Shown piece after piece: positions 26,528 through 35,758 of a DNA stretch of 40,642 nt. The stretch lies in contig NZ_JADOEQ010000027.1 in assembly GCF_016745255.1 (NCBI RefSeq), forward strand, positions 1 to 40,642, read 5' to 3'. Source of the stretch: Enterococcus sp. BWR-S5. GTDB taxonomy: Bacteria; Bacillota; Bacilli; Lactobacillales; Enterococcaceae. Under the pieces are notes generated by a model that worked only from the letters and a program-made list of their open reading frames with translations, was not told the origin of the DNA and did not search any database. Both the position numbers and the translations under genes were made by a program. How positions within the stretch are numbered: the stretch's first letter is position 1; each line of letters starts with the position of its first letter.

Positions 26528-29110
26528 TTGGACAATCAACATAATTCGAATCAAAAGAACCAAAATTCTCATAAACTGCTTAATAAAAAAACAACCTTCC
26601 TTACATTCAATGTAATTGTTCGAGTGTTAAAGGCATTGGTTCTTTTCGCTGTTATTGCAATTATTTTAGGTGGCTCATTAGGTCTGGGCGTCGGCATGGG
26701 GTACTTTGCTTCTTTAGTAGAAGGAACAGACCCACCTACCAAAGAAGAGCTGGAGAGAGAAATCAGCGATATCACAGAAGTCTCAAAAATGACCTATGCA
26801 GACGGCTCTACAATTTCTGCGGTCAAATCAGACCTGATTCGAACACGTGTAGATGGTGAGCATATTTCTCAGCTGGTAAAAAATGCAGTCATTGCTACGG
26901 AGGATGAATACTTTGAGGAACACGATGGCGTTGTTCCAAAGGCATTAATCCGTGCACTGCTTTCTGATGTCGGTGGTATCGGCGGTTCTTCCGGCGGTTC
27001 AACTCTGACACAGCAGCTGGTAAAACAACAAATCCTTACAGACGAGACGACCTTCAAACGAAAAGCAAACGAGATTCTACTTGCTTATCGAATTGAAAAC
27101 TACTTTAGTAAGGATGAAATTTTAACAACCTATCTAAACGTTTCTCCTTTTGGCAGAAACAATAAGGGCGAAAATATCGCAGGTGTCGAAGAAGCTGCAA
27201 AAGGGCTTTTTGGCAAAAGTGCCAACGATTTAACCTTGCCTCAGGCAGCATTTATTGCAGGGCTGCCTCAGAGTCCGATTGTTTACACGCCGTATCTAAA
27301 CACAGGTGAACTAAAAGAAGATATCTCTGCCGGTATAGCTCGGAAAGATGCCGTTCTCTTCAATATGTATCGGGAAAAGATGATTACCAAAGAAGAATAC
27401 GAGGCAGCAAAAAGCTATGATCTTGCACAGGATTTCCTGCCAAGTGAACAAGCCAACACAACTGCACAAGGCTTCTTATATTATACGGTGCTGAACCAAG
27501 CAGTCGATGTCATCATGGATATGAACATCGAAAAAGCCGGGGTCAATCGAGCGGAGCTGGACCAAGTTGGTCTGGATCAATATGAAGAGCAAGCACGACG
27601 CCAAATTGAAAACCGCGGCTATACAATTGAGTCAACAATTGATCCGACAGTCTACAACACAATGCAGGAGGCTGTTGCCAACTACGGCTATCTGTTAGAT
27701 GATGGCTACGCAGCCGCTTCTGTTGAAACAGGGAATATCTTAATGGATAATCGAACTGGTAAGATTATCGGGTTTGTTGCAGGACGCAACTACGATATTA
27801 ATCAAAATAACCATGCGTTTGACACTGAACGACAGGTAGGCTCAACCATCAAACCAATTTCAGTCTACGGACCGGCAATTGATCAAGGCATGATTGGCTC
27901 TGAAAGTCGACTAGCCAACTATCCAACGAAGTATAAAACAGGTGGGGTGCTTGAAAATGCAACAAATGCAGGAACCAACACCTTTGACACTGTCCGTACT
28001 TCACTGGAATGGTCCTACAATATTCCTGTCGTAAACTTAAATAATGCGATGAAGGAACAAATGGGTGACGAGAACTTCTCTTATAATAACTATTTGAGCA
28101 AAATGAACTACCCTGCTGATGAGCGCTGGTCCTATGAATCAGCACCTTTAGGTTCTGTGGAAGCATCTGTTTATACACAAACAAATGGTTTCCAAACACT
28201 TGCAAACGGCGGTGTTTACCAAAAAGGCTATATGATCGAAAAAATTACCGACAATGATGGCAATGTGATTTATCAGCATCAGGAGACACCTGTACAGGTC
28301 TATTCTACAGCGACAGCATCAATTATGAATGATTTGATGCGCTCTGTGCTTGACTCAAAAATCACAACACCTTTCAAAGACGTGATTACCGGGTTAAATC
28401 CTCAACTGGCAAGTGTGGACTTCGTAGGGAAAACTGGTACGACAAATGATTATAGAGATGCTTGGTTGGTGGTCTCCACTCCTAGTATCACAATCAGCTC
28501 TTGGAGCGGTTACGATGAAAATAGCGTGATGAGTTCAAACAGTGGGATTCAAAATAGTACGTACCTCGCTTATCTAACTAACGCAGTCTATACGGTTAGA
28601 CCTGACCTATTTAACCCTGAGGAGCGCTTTACGCTATCTGATGATGTGATTCAGGCCAGTGTGTCTAAACTCACAGGCGATAAAGAAGGTGGCTTTATGT
28701 ACAATAATATTCGTTACAGTGTTTCCAGCGGTTCCATTGTTTCCTATTTCGCTAAAAATGGTCCGGCAGATAGTCAATACAAATTTGGCTATGGTGGAAC
28801 AGATGCCAACTATCAAGCTTATTGGAGCAAGTATCTTTCTACTAAAACAGATGCAACCGGCTCCTCTGGTTCAACAGGCTCCGGAAACACAAATACGAAC
28901 AACAACAATACGAATTCCAATACTGGCAATGTCAGCGGGAATACAAATACAGATGCGAATACGAACACAAACAACGATGCAACAAACAATGACACAAATA
29001 CAGACACGAACAATAACGAAACACCTACTGAAGAAAATAATAACAATAATAACAACAATCAAGAAGAAGAAACACCACAAGGTTCTATTGAACCCGCACC
29101 GACAGAATAA
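26528..29110 (+). CDS. pbpF: Class A penicillin-binding protein (bifunctional, PbpF type)
   Basis: Membrane-bound peptidoglycan polymerase. TM helix at about 35-60, glycosyltransferase domain with ATEDEYFEEHDGV and GSTLTQQLVKQ, transpeptidase domain with S439 in STIK, SYN, and K635 in KTGTT. The last about 90 residues are almost only Asn, Thr, Ser, Gly and Glu (an Asn/Thr-rich outer tail). I prefer the TTG at 26528 (MDNQHNSNQKN, 860 residues): GAGGTG stands at the right distance from it. The GTG at 26519 used by a longest-frame call overlaps that site. In E. faecalis the class A PBP gene next to ccpA is pbpF, and the neighbour order here agrees. Class A PBPs are important for cephalosporin resistance in enterococci. 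Confidence 0.93.
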   Translation: MDNQHNSNQKNQNSHKLLNKKTTFLTFNVIVRVLKALVLFAVIAIILGGSLGLGVGMGYFASLVEGTDPPTKEELEREISDITEVSKMTYADGSTISAVKSDLIRTRVDGEHISQLVKNAVIATEDEYFEEHDGVVPKALIRALLSDVGGIGGSSGGSTLTQQLVKQQILTDETTFKRKANEILLAYRIENYFSKDEILTTYLNVSPFGRNNKGENIAGVEEAAKGLFGKSANDLTLPQAAFIAGLPQSPIVYTPYLNTGELKEDISAGIARKDAVLFNMYREKMITKEEYEAAKSYDLAQDFLPSEQANTTAQGFLYYTVLNQAVDVIMDMNIEKAGVNRAELDQVGLDQYEEQARRQIENRGYTIESTIDPTVYNTMQEAVANYGYLLDDGYAAASVETGNILMDNRTGKIIGFVAGRNYDINQNNHAFDTERQVGSTIKPISVYGPAIDQGMIGSESRLANYPTKYKTGGVLENATNAGTNTFDTVRTSLEWSYNIPVVNLNNAMKEQMGDENFSYNNYLSKMNYPADERWSYESAPLGSVEASVYTQTNGFQTLANGGVYQKGYMIEKITDNDGNVIYQHQETPVQVYSTATASIMNDLMRSVLDSKITTPFKDVITGLNPQLASVDFVGKTGTTNDYRDAWLVVSTPSITISSWSGYDENSVMSSNSGIQNSTYLAYLTNAVYTVRPDLFNPEERFTLSDDVIQASVSKLTGDKEGGFMYNNIRYSVSSGSIVSYFAKNGPADSQYKFGYGGTDANYQAYWSKYLSTKTDATGSSGSTGSGNTNTNNNNTNSNTGNVSGNTNTDANTNTNNDATNNDTNTDTNNNETPTEENNNNNNNNQEEETPQGSIEPAPTE

Positions 29111-29111
29111 C

Positions 29112-29145
29112 AAAAATAGAGCAGCTGACAGCTGCTCTATTTTTT
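29112..29145. terminator. Bidirectional terminator between pbpF and ccpA
   Basis: ATAGAGCAGCT and AGCTGCTCTAT nearly touch (three-base loop), flanked by A-run and T-run. It lies immediately after the pbpF stop. Confidence 0.88.
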
Positions 29146-29158
29146 GTTTAATAAAAGA

Positions 29159-29185
29159 AGAGGCAGCCCTCAAAAGGATGCCTCT
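29159..29185 (-). terminator. ccpA terminator
   Basis: AGAGGCA and TGCCTCT with a 13-base loop; the minus strand continues TCTTTTAT. It lies 12 bases after the ccpA stop. Confidence 0.7.
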
Positions 29186-29197
29186 CTAATTATCTAC

Positions 29198-30199
29198 TTA
29201 TTTAGTTGAACCCTTTTTATCAATACCATAAGGCAGAACAACTGTTTTATCTTCAATCTCTTCTTTGTTCATCAGCTTCGTTAACAGACGCATAGCTACT
29301 GCACCAATATCGTACAATGGTTGTGTCACACTTGAAAGCTTCGGACGAGCAACATCTGTCAGCAATGAGTTATTGCTGGTAATGATTTCAAACTCTTCCG
29401 GTACCTTGATACCTGCATCAAGCATGCCATCCAGAAGACCAATCGCCAATTCATCATCGGTCACTACAGCAGCAGTTGCGCCACTATTACGAATACGTTC
29501 AGCTAAATTGATTCCATCTTTGAATTTATATTCTGCTTCAAAAATCAAGCCTTCACTATATGTCAAACCATTTTCTGAAAGAGCTTCCTTATAACCGCTC
29601 ATTCTGTTTTTCCCATTAATCGGGTCAATCAATGCACCACTGACAAAGGCAATTTTCTTATTGCCATTTTTAGCTAGAATATCTGTTGCATCCTTTGTTG
29701 CGGCACTGTAATCAATGTTTACACTACCAACCTGCTCATCAGGATCAATTGAACCAGCCAATACAACCGGTGTTTTTGAACGTGAAAATTCGCCACGAAT
29801 CTCATCTGTGATATGGTGACCCATAAAGATGATTCCGTCTACTTGCTTAGCAAGCAGATTGTTCAACACGTTTACTTCCTTCTGATCGTTACCATCAGAA
29901 TTTGCTAAGATAATATTGTATTTATACATTGTTGCGACATCGTCAATTCCTCTTGCCAATGAAGAGAAAAAGATATTGCTGACATCGGGGATAATAACTC
30001 CAACCGTCGTAGTCTTCTTACTTGCCAGGCCTCTCGCAACAGCATTCGGACGGTAATCCAAGCGGTCAATGACTTCCAGTACTTTCTTTCTGGTTGCCGG
30101 CTTCACATTGGGATTACCATTTACTACACGAGAAACGGTTGCCATAGATACGTCTGCTTCACGAGCAACATCATAAATTGTAATCGTTTGTTTTTCCAT
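29198..30199 (-). CDS. ccpA: Catabolite control protein A (LacI/GalR family)
   Basis: 333 residues from the ATG of MEKQTITIYDVAREADVSM, which has AGGAGAG 7 bases upstream; an upstream in-frame ATG would add 11 residues but has no such site. N-terminal LacI-type helix-turn-helix with the CcpA-specific VSMATVSRVVNGNPNVKPATRKKV, then the periplasmic-binding-like core that binds HPr-Ser46-P. CcpA with HPr-Ser-P binds cre sites and represses or activates carbon genes. HPr kinase (hprK) lies about 6 kb away. It is divergent from pepQ, a conserved arrangement in lactic acid bacteria, with a cre-like site between them. Confidence 0.97.
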   Translation of the reverse strand: MEKQTITIYDVAREADVSMATVSRVVNGNPNVKPATRKKVLEVIDRLDYRPNAVARGLASKKTTTVGVIIPDVSNIFFSSLARGIDDVATMYKYNIILANSDGNDQKEVNVLNNLLAKQVDGIIFMGHHITDEIRGEFSRSKTPVVLAGSIDPDEQVGSVNIDYSAATKDATDILAKNGNKKIAFVSGALIDPINGKNRMSGYKEALSENGLTYSEGLIFEAEYKFKDGINLAERIRNSGATAAVVTDDELAIGLLDGMLDAGIKVPEEFEIITSNNSLLTDVARPKLSSVTQPLYDIGAVAMRLLTKLMNKEEIEDKTVVLPYGIDKKGSTK

Positions 30200-30287
30200 G
30201 ATTTCTCTCCTAGAATTTATATTAGTCTTCATTTTCTGAAAACTTCATTTACATTTCTTATCTAGGATAGCAGAGTTATTTTTATTT

Positions 30288-30301
30288 TGCAACCGTTTTT
30301 A
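30288..30301. promoter_or_regulatory. cre-like site between ccpA and pepQ
   Basis: TGCAACCGTTTTTA agrees with the cre consensus TGNAANCGNTNNCA except at one position. It lies 89 bases upstream of ccpA and 110 upstream of pepQ, so CcpA could control itself and pepQ. Confidence 0.5.
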
Positions 30302-30358
30302 TGCCATTTTCATGAAATTTAGCATTTCTATTTTCAAAAGGAAAAAAACTGCGTTTCA

Positions 30359-30367
30359 TGGTATGAT
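30359..30367 (+). promoter_or_regulatory. Extended -10 promoter of pepQ
   Basis: TGG followed by TATGAT, an extended -10 without a good -35. Predicted start about 38 bases before the pepQ ATG. Confidence 0.4.
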
Positions 30368-30410
30368 AAATTAAGCAATTTTACAGAATCAACAAGAAAG
30401 AAGGATATGC

Positions 30411-31511
30411 ATGAATCAACAAAAAATGAATGAACTGAAGCAATGGATGGCTAATGAAAAAATTGATCTTACCTACATTAGTGATCCGCATCATATTGGT
30501 TATTTCTCAGGTTACGAAAGTGACCCTCATGAACGTGTATTGGCGCTTTTTATTCCTTTAGAAAGTGACCCATTCTTATTTACTCCGGCCCTTGAGGTTG
30601 AGGATGCACAAAACAGCAGCTGGAGCTACCCTGTATACGGCTATATGGATGGTGAAAACCCTTGGGAAAAAATTGCCCAGCTGATTAAACAGCAAGGACA
30701 ACCTAAAAAAATTGCGACTGAAAAAGAATTTTTATCTATCGCTCGTTTTGAAGCGTTGCAATCCCACTTCCCAGAAGCTGACCTTTCAGCAAATGCTACA
30801 CCAGCTGTTGAACGACTGCAATTAATCAAAACGGACGCTGAAATCGGCTTGCTTCTTGAAGCAGGAAATTGGGCTGATGTTGCGTTGGAGATTGGTTTTC
30901 AGGCAGTTACTGAAGGAGCTGCTGAACAAGAAATTATTGCTGAGATTGAGTATCAGCTTAAGCGTAAAGGCGTTCGTTCTATGAGCTTCAATACCCTTGT
31001 GCTAACCGGGAAAAATGCGGCCAGCCCTCATGGTACGCCAGGAGCTGCAACAGTTGCCTCAGGTGACCTGGTGTTGTTTGATTTAGGGGTCATTTGGAAA
31101 GGCTACTGTAGCGATGTCACTCGGACTATTGCTTATCAAGAACCAACAGCTTTCCAAAAAGAAATCTATGCACTCGTTCTCGAAGCACAGCTGGCAGCCA
31201 CTGCGGCTGTGAAGCCAGGAGTGACTGCCGGTGAACTGGATCAAATCGCTCGTGGCGTAATCGAAAAAGCCGGTTATGGAGAATACTTCAATCATCGACT
31301 TGGTCATGGCATTGGCACAACCGTTCATGAATTCCCTTCTTTGATTACAGGGAATGACTTAGTGATTGAAAAAGGCATGTGCTTCTCGATGGAACCGGGT
31401 ATTTATATTCCCGGAAAAGTTGGTGTCCGTATTGAAGACTGCGTACATGTGACGGAAGACGGCTGTGAATCCTTCACAAAAACACCAAAAGAGCTGCAAA
31501 TTTTCGGATAA
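30411..31511 (+). CDS. pepQ: Xaa-Pro dipeptidase (aminopeptidase P family)
   Basis: 366 residues. Cytoplasmic metallopeptidase that cleaves Xaa-Pro dipeptides. N-terminal creatinase-like domain (about 1-130), then the pita-bread catalytic domain with the five metal ligands: two Asp in LVLFDLGVIWKGYCSDVTR, His in HRLGHGIGTTVHEFP, Glu in FSMEPGIYIPG and Glu in GVRIEDCVHV. The pairing with divergent ccpA is typical for pepQ in lactobacilli and enterococci. AAGAAGGA lies 6 bases before the ATG. Confidence 0.94.
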   Translation: MNQQKMNELKQWMANEKIDLTYISDPHHIGYFSGYESDPHERVLALFIPLESDPFLFTPALEVEDAQNSSWSYPVYGYMDGENPWEKIAQLIKQQGQPKKIATEKEFLSIARFEALQSHFPEADLSANATPAVERLQLIKTDAEIGLLLEAGNWADVALEIGFQAVTEGAAEQEIIAEIEYQLKRKGVRSMSFNTLVLTGKNAASPHGTPGAATVASGDLVLFDLGVIWKGYCSDVTRTIAYQEPTAFQKEIYALVLEAQLAATAAVKPGVTAGELDQIARGVIEKAGYGEYFNHRLGHGIGTTVHEFPSLITGNDLVIEKGMCFSMEPGIYIPGKVGVRIEDCVHVTEDGCESFTKTPKELQIFG

Positions 31512-31524
31512 TTATATAATAAAA

Positions 31525-31565
31525 AAGTAGCTGACTGAACAATATCAAATTCAGTCAGCTGCTTC
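31525..31565. terminator. Bidirectional terminator between pepQ and ytxH-like gene
   Basis: AAGTAGCTGACTGAA and TTCAGTCAGCTGCTT pair with a 10-base loop, with A- and T-rich flanks on both sides. Confidence 0.85.
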
Positions 31566-31574
31566 TTCTATTTT

Positions 31575-32150
31575 TTATTTTGCAACCTTATCCGCTGCAT
31601 CTTTTACATCTTTTTTCGCTTCTTCTACCTTATCAGGCACGTCAGCTGTTGCTGCTTTTACTTCTTCCTTGCCTTCAGAAACGATTTCTTTTGCCTTTTC
31701 AGCTGAGTCCTTCACGTCAATGAAAATGTCATCGGAAGTATCCTCTGCGATGTCAGCAAACTCATCCATTTCATCTGATAGCTCGTTTTTTGTCTTTTTA
31801 AAGCGGCTGGAAAGATCGTCTGTTTGTTTACGTAATGTTTCGAGAACCGAACCAGATACGTCTTGCGCGCGATCAAAAGAGTCCTTAGAACGCTCCTTGA
31901 TATTGCCTGCCAGTCCACTTGCTTGTCCACCAAAAGAATCTGCTTTATCTTTCGCAATAGAAGACAGCTCGTCGCCTTTTTCCTTCGCATACTCAGTGTA
32001 CTCAGATGCTCTATCTTTTAATTGGTCTGCTTGCTCAGCAAGATCCTTTCTTAACTCTTTTCCAGATTTTGGCGCCAATAACAAAGCTGCAACTGCTGCG
32101 GCTGTTCCGCCGATAACTGCTCCTAATAGAAATCTGCTTTTCTTTGCCAT
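31575..32150 (-). CDS. YtxH-domain envelope stress protein
   Basis: 191 residues. N-terminal membrane helix (about 6-26, FLLGAVIGGTAAAVAALLLAP) followed by PKSGKELRKDLAEQADQL, the YtxH/general-stress signature, and then a long Lys/Glu/Asp-rich helical region with apolipophorin-like heptads. B. subtilis ytxH is part of the SigB general stress response; function at the molecular level is unknown. It forms an operon with the DUF948 gene 30 bases upstream. GGAGG lies 9 bases before the ATG. Confidence 0.88.
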   Translation of the reverse strand: MAKKSRFLLGAVIGGTAAAVAALLLAPKSGKELRKDLAEQADQLKDRASEYTEYAKEKGDELSSIAKDKADSFGGQASGLAGNIKERSKDSFDRAQDVSGSVLETLRKQTDDLSSRFKKTKNELSDEMDEFADIAEDTSDDIFIDVKDSAEKAKEIVSEGKEEVKAATADVPDKVEEAKKDVKDAADKVAK

Positions 32151-32180
32151 TTGATCATTCCTCCATACTTAATCTATTGA

Positions 32181-32597
32181 TTATTTTTTTGAACGCATTG
32201 CTCTAAAAGCAGCTCCGCCCACTTTTCCAACTACTCCTGCTTTAGAAGTTGCCTTTCCGGCTGAACCGATTTTACTTACCAGATTCTTACTGGAGTGGTT
32301 CAACTCAGAAACACTGTCACTTAAATCAGCGACAGCTTGGAACAACGGATCGATTGTTGCCACTTTTTGGTTCACATCATTTAAAAGATCATTACTCTTC
32401 ACCAACAAGCCTTCAACCTGTCTCGATAAGATATCAACATCGCTCGTAACTACTGCAATCGTTTTGTTCGCTTCATCAACCGTTTTTGTCACTTGATCCA
32501 CCGTTTTTGAAATTTTCCATAATACTAAGGCAATAAACACAACTAGGACTGCAAAAGCGGACGCTGCGATTAGTCCTGCAATTTCTCCACCTGTCAT
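32181..32597 (-). CDS. DUF948 membrane protein
   Basis: 138 residues from the ATG of MTGGEIAGLIAASAF, which has GAGGAG 8 bases upstream; the frame is open nine codons further but without such a site. One N-terminal TM helix (about 7-28) and a coiled-coil tail (TVDQVTKTVDEANKTIAVVTSDVDILSRQVEGLL). DUF948 proteins commonly precede YtxH genes in Firmicutes and are linked to general stress. Function unknown. Confidence 0.88.
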   Translation of the reverse strand: MTGGEIAGLIAASAFAVLVVFIALVLWKISKTVDQVTKTVDEANKTIAVVTSDVDILSRQVEGLLVKSNDLLNDVNQKVATIDPLFQAVADLSDSVSELNHSSKNLVSKIGSAGKATSKAGVVGKVGGAAFRAMRSKK

Positions 32598-32671
32598 CTC
32601 TTTTCTCCTCTCGATTCTCAACATCCATTTTAATTAGAATAACACTTGCTTTCCAATTCTACAAATGTTTC

Positions 32672-32701
32672 ATCATAAACTTTTTATATAATTTTAACCA
32701 A
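32672..32701 (-). promoter_or_regulatory. Promoter of the DUF948-ytxH operon
   Basis: Minus strand: TTGGTT (32701-32696), 18-base spacer, TATGAT (32677-32672). It lies about 75 bases upstream of the DUF948 start. It looks like sigma-A; I see no clear stress-sigma site. Confidence 0.4.
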
Positions 32702-32878
32702 TCACTTCCTTGTACGAAAAGAAACATTCATCTGTATGATAAATAATGAAATAACTACAGCTTCTCATAGTTTGGCATGATTTATATAGAATATTATACC
32801 AATTTTCTGCTGTTCTCTCCACTACTGAAAAAACATCTTGGAAAACAGTCCATTCTTTTTATTATTATGTAAACAAAA

Positions 32879-32907
32879 AGGACTGGAACATTTTGAGTGC
32901 CAGTCCT
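32879..32907 (-). terminator. Terminator of the hprK-lgt-gpsA-galU operon
   Basis: AGGACTGG and CCAGTCCT with a 13-base loop; the minus strand continues TTTTTG. It lies 38 bases beyond the galU stop. Confidence 0.82.
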
Positions 32908-32944
32908 GCATCCTAACAGATGCCAGCTCGGTTAACTGTTTTGT

Positions 32945-33841
32945 CTATTTTTTTGTTTTTTCTTGTTCTTTTGCCAATTTTTGACCAACCTCAATCAAAT
33001 AAGCCTTAAGATTATCCTTAACTTCCGGGTGAGTCAAGCCATACTCAATGCTGGTTTTCATAAATCCAAATTTATCACCAACATCAAATCGTTTTCCTGT
33101 AAAGGTTCTGGCAAATACTCGCTGTGTTTTGTTTAATGTATCAATTGCATCAGTCAATTGAATTTCACCACCGGCACCTGGTGCTTGATTTTCCAAAATA
33201 TGGAAAATTTCAGGCGTTAACAGGTAACGTCCAATAATGGCCAAATCACTTGGTGCATCTTCCGGATTTGGTTTTTCTACAAAGTTCTTCACATTATAAA
33301 GACCTTTGCTAACCTCTGTCTCAGGATTGATGATGCCATATTTAGATGTATCCTCATGAGGAACCTTCATTACCGCCAGTGTTGCTGCGTGTGTTTCTTC
33401 ATAATCATTAATCAGCTGTTTTGAAAGTGGAATTGTATCCTCCATGATATCGTCACCCAACATCACAACAAAAGGTTCGTTGCCAACGAAAGCTTTAGCT
33501 TGTAAAACGGCATGGCCTAATCCCTTTGGATGTGATTGACGAATAAAATGCAAATTAACATCCGTTGTTTCTTCAACAAGCTTCAGCAGTTCTGTTTTAT
33601 TCTTTTCTCTTAGATTTGTTTCCAACTCAATATTGGCATCAAAATGATCCTCGATTGGACGTTTAGCTTTCCCGGTAACAATTAGGATATCTTCAATACC
33701 AGAAGCCAATGCTTCCTCTACGATAAATTGAATCGTTGGCTTGTCCACGATTGGAAGCATTTCCTTCGCCATCGCTTTCGTTGCCGGAAGGAATCTCGTT
33801 CCTAGCCCAGCTGCTGGAATTATTGCTTTTTTTACTTTCAT
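32945..33841 (-). CDS. galU: UTP-glucose-1-phosphate uridylyltransferase
   Basis: 298 residues from [12 protein letters not shown], chosen because AAAGGAG stands 8 bases before that ATG; the frame is open 13 codons upstream into gpsA. Makes UDP-glucose for capsule, glycolipid anchors of lipoteichoic acid and wall polysaccharides. Nucleotide-binding [26 protein letters not shown] and [10 protein letters not shown] are present. It is the last gene of the hprK-lgt-gpsA-galU operon. Confidence 0.95.
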   Translation of the reverse strand: MKVKKAIIPAAGLGTRFLPATKAMAKEMLPIVDKPTIQFIVEEALASGIEDILIVTGKAKRPIEDHFDANIELETNLREKNKTELLKLVEETTDVNLHFIRQSHPKGLGHAVLQAKAFVGNEPFVVMLGDDIMEDTIPLSKQLINDYEETHAATLAVMKVPHEDTSKYGIINPETEVSKGLYNVKNFVEKPNPEDAPSDLAIIGRYLLTPEIFHILENQAPGAGGEIQLTDAIDTLNKTQRVFARTFTGKRFDVGDKFGFMKTSIEYGLTHPEVKDNLKAYLIEVGQKLAKEQEKTKK

Positions 33842-33854
33842 TACCTTTTCTCCT

Positions 33855-34865
33855 TTAGAATTCATTTTCTGTCTTCCCATCTCTTAACATAATATCTTTT
33901 GCTGCTTGTTTTACATCCTTATTCTCATAAAGTACCTGATAAATTGCTTCTGTAATTGGCATTTCAATATTCATTTGTCCAGCCAACTCATAAGCCGCTT
34001 TTGTTGTTGAAACACCTTCAACAATCATGCCCATATTTTCCAGTACTTCATCTAAATCATGACCTTCACCTAGCAGATTTCCTGCTCTCCAGTTGCGAGA
34101 GTGAACACTTGTACAGGTCACAATAAGATCACCAACACCGCTCAAACCAATAAATGTTAATGGATTTGCACCCATTGCCACGCCTAATCGGCTGATTTCC
34201 GCCAATCCACGTGTCATGATTGCCGCTTTCGCATTATCGCCAAAGCCAAGACCATGGATAGCGCCGGCACCTAAAGCGATGATATTCTTCAATGCTGCAC
34301 CGGTTTCTACACCGATAACATCTTCATTTGTATAGATTCTGAAATAATTATTCATGAACAAATCCTGCACATATTCAGCATTTTCAAGTACTTCACTAGC
34401 TGCTGTAATTGTCGTAATATCATGAACTGCGACTTCTTCTGCGTGGCTTGGTCCAGACAGAACAACAACGCCCTTACGCTTATCAGCTGGAATTTCTTCC
34501 ATTAGAACTTCAGAAATACGCTTATGAGAACCTTGCTCCAAGCCCTTTGACGCATGGATAATCAGTGGTTGATTTTTACAAAGTGCAGCAAATTCTTTCG
34601 CTACCGGGCGCATCGCTTTTGTAGGAACAACAAATAGCACTGCATCTACTTGATCGATACACTCTTCCATTGTTTTTGTTCCTCTAATTGACTCCGGAAG
34701 GACTAAGTCAGGAAGATAACGTTTGTTTGTATGAAATTGGTTGATTTCATCAATCTGCTCTTCCACATTCCCCCAGATTCGGACGTCATGTCCATTCTCA
34801 GCTAAAACCTGTGCTAATGCCGTGCCCCATGAACCGGGACCTAAAACAGCGATTTTTTGTTTCAT
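33855..34865 (-). CDS. gpsA: NAD(P)-dependent glycerol-3-phosphate dehydrogenase
   Basis: 336 residues. Reduces dihydroxyacetone phosphate to glycerol-3-phosphate for phospholipid and teichoic acid synthesis. N-terminal Rossmann motif [20 protein letters not shown], catalytic lysine in [11 protein letters not shown], substrate region [17 protein letters not shown] lies 11 bases before the ATG. It is third in its operon, 13 bases before galU. Confidence 0.96.
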   Translation of the reverse strand: MKQKIAVLGPGSWGTALAQVLAENGHDVRIWGNVEEQIDEINQFHTNKRYLPDLVLPESIRGTKTMEECIDQVDAVLFVVPTKAMRPVAKEFAALCKNQPLIIHASKGLEQGSHKRISEVLMEEIPADKRKGVVVLSGPSHAEEVAVHDITTITAASEVLENAEYVQDLFMNNYFRIYTNEDVIGVETGAALKNIIALGAGAIHGLGFGDNAKAAIMTRGLAEISRLGVAMGANPLTFIGLSGVGDLIVTCTSVHSRNWRAGNLLGEGHDLDEVLENMGMIVEGVSTTKAAYELAGQMNIEMPITEAIYQVLYENKDVKQAAKDIMLRDGKTENEF

Positions 34866-34910
34866 TATGTGTTTCTCCTCCTAAAATAAATGCATTCATT
34901 TATTTCTCAG

Positions 34911-35747
34911 CTATGTTGTTTCTTTGCGTTCCACACGCTGTTGATTTCTATTGTAATAAGATACTTTTGGATTTCTTCTTCGAATCAGCAAGACTACTAT
35001 TGCCCCAACAAATAGCACGAGTGACAATAGCTGTGATACGCGCAGCAATCCAAAAACATACAAACTATCGGTTCTCAGCCCTTCGATGAAGAAACGGCCA
35101 AATGAGTACCAGATAATATAGAGCAGAAAAACTTCTCCTTCTTTCAGGAAGTTCTCTTTTCTGCGAAGAAGAACGAGTACGATAAAACCAAGCACATTCC
35201 AGGCAGATTCATATAGAAAGGTAGGCTGTCGATAAATCCCATCAATCTCCATATTATTGATAATGAAATTTGGTAAATGGAGGCTCTCTAAGAAGCTTCT
35301 AGTTGTATCCGGTCCATAAGCCTCGTGATTCATAAAATTACCCCAGCGGCCAATTGCCTGCGCTAAAATAACGCTTGGCGCTGCTATATCCAGAAACGTC
35401 CACGTTGAAATGAAATGATGCCGCGTAAACAGCAACAATGCAATCCCTCCGCCGATTAATCCGCCATAGATAGCTAGACCGCCATTTCTGGTAAACAAAA
35501 TATCAATTGGATTATCTACATAATCCTGCCATTCAAACGCAACATAATACAATCTGGCACCAACAATGGCACTCGGTAAGCCCCAAATCATGAAATCAAC
35601 GACATCGTCTGATTTCAGACCAACACGTACTGCTTCTCTACTACTTAGCCATACAGCTAAAATAATCCCCGAAACAATGATTACTGCATACCAATACACA
35701 GCAATTCCAAATACTTGAAAAGCGATTGGGCTAACTTGAGCCAGCAT
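34911..35747 (-). CDS. lgt: Prolipoprotein diacylglyceryl transferase
   Basis: 278 residues, seven membrane helices. Adds diacylglycerol from phosphatidylglycerol to the lipobox cysteine of lipoproteins such as the one at 5842. Signature GRWGNFMNHEAYG is present, as are NGGLAIYGGLIGG and EGLRTDSLY. GGTGG lies 8 bases before the ATG, overlapping the end of the 11-base gap after hprK. hprK-lgt is a conserved pair in low-GC Gram-positives. Confidence 0.96.
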   Translation of the reverse strand: MLAQVSPIAFQVFGIAVYWYAVIIVSGIILAVWLSSREAVRVGLKSDDVVDFMIWGLPSAIVGARLYYVAFEWQDYVDNPIDILFTRNGGLAIYGGLIGGGIALLLFTRHHFISTWTFLDIAAPSVILAQAIGRWGNFMNHEAYGPDTTRSFLESLHLPNFIINNMEIDGIYRQPTFLYESAWNVLGFIVLVLLRRKENFLKEGEVFLLYIIWYSFGRFFIEGLRTDSLYVFGLLRVSQLLSLVLFVGAIVVLLIRRRNPKVSYYNRNQQRVERKETT

Positions 35748-35758
35748 GACTATTCCAC

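Larger units (their letters stand above)
32598..32944. other. Intergenic region between galU and the DUF948/ytxH operon
   Basis: 347 bases: promoter of the stress pair (32672-32701), AT-rich sequence and the galU terminator (32879-32907). A plus-strand TTGGCA and TATACC with a 17-base gap occur near 32773-32801, but no gene or RNA end follows in that direction, so I do not call a promoter. Confidence 0.55.

Noticed and set aside
28659-29189. A 176-codon plus-strand frame overlapping the end of pbpF
   Set aside because: It is a shifted reading of the pbpF tail (Asn/Thr codons become Thr/Ile/Gln) and has no start signal.
32773-32801. Plus-strand promoter facing the DUF948 gene
   Set aside because: TTGGCA and TATACC at 17 bases look fair, but no gene, ORF or terminator for a small RNA follows on the plus strand.
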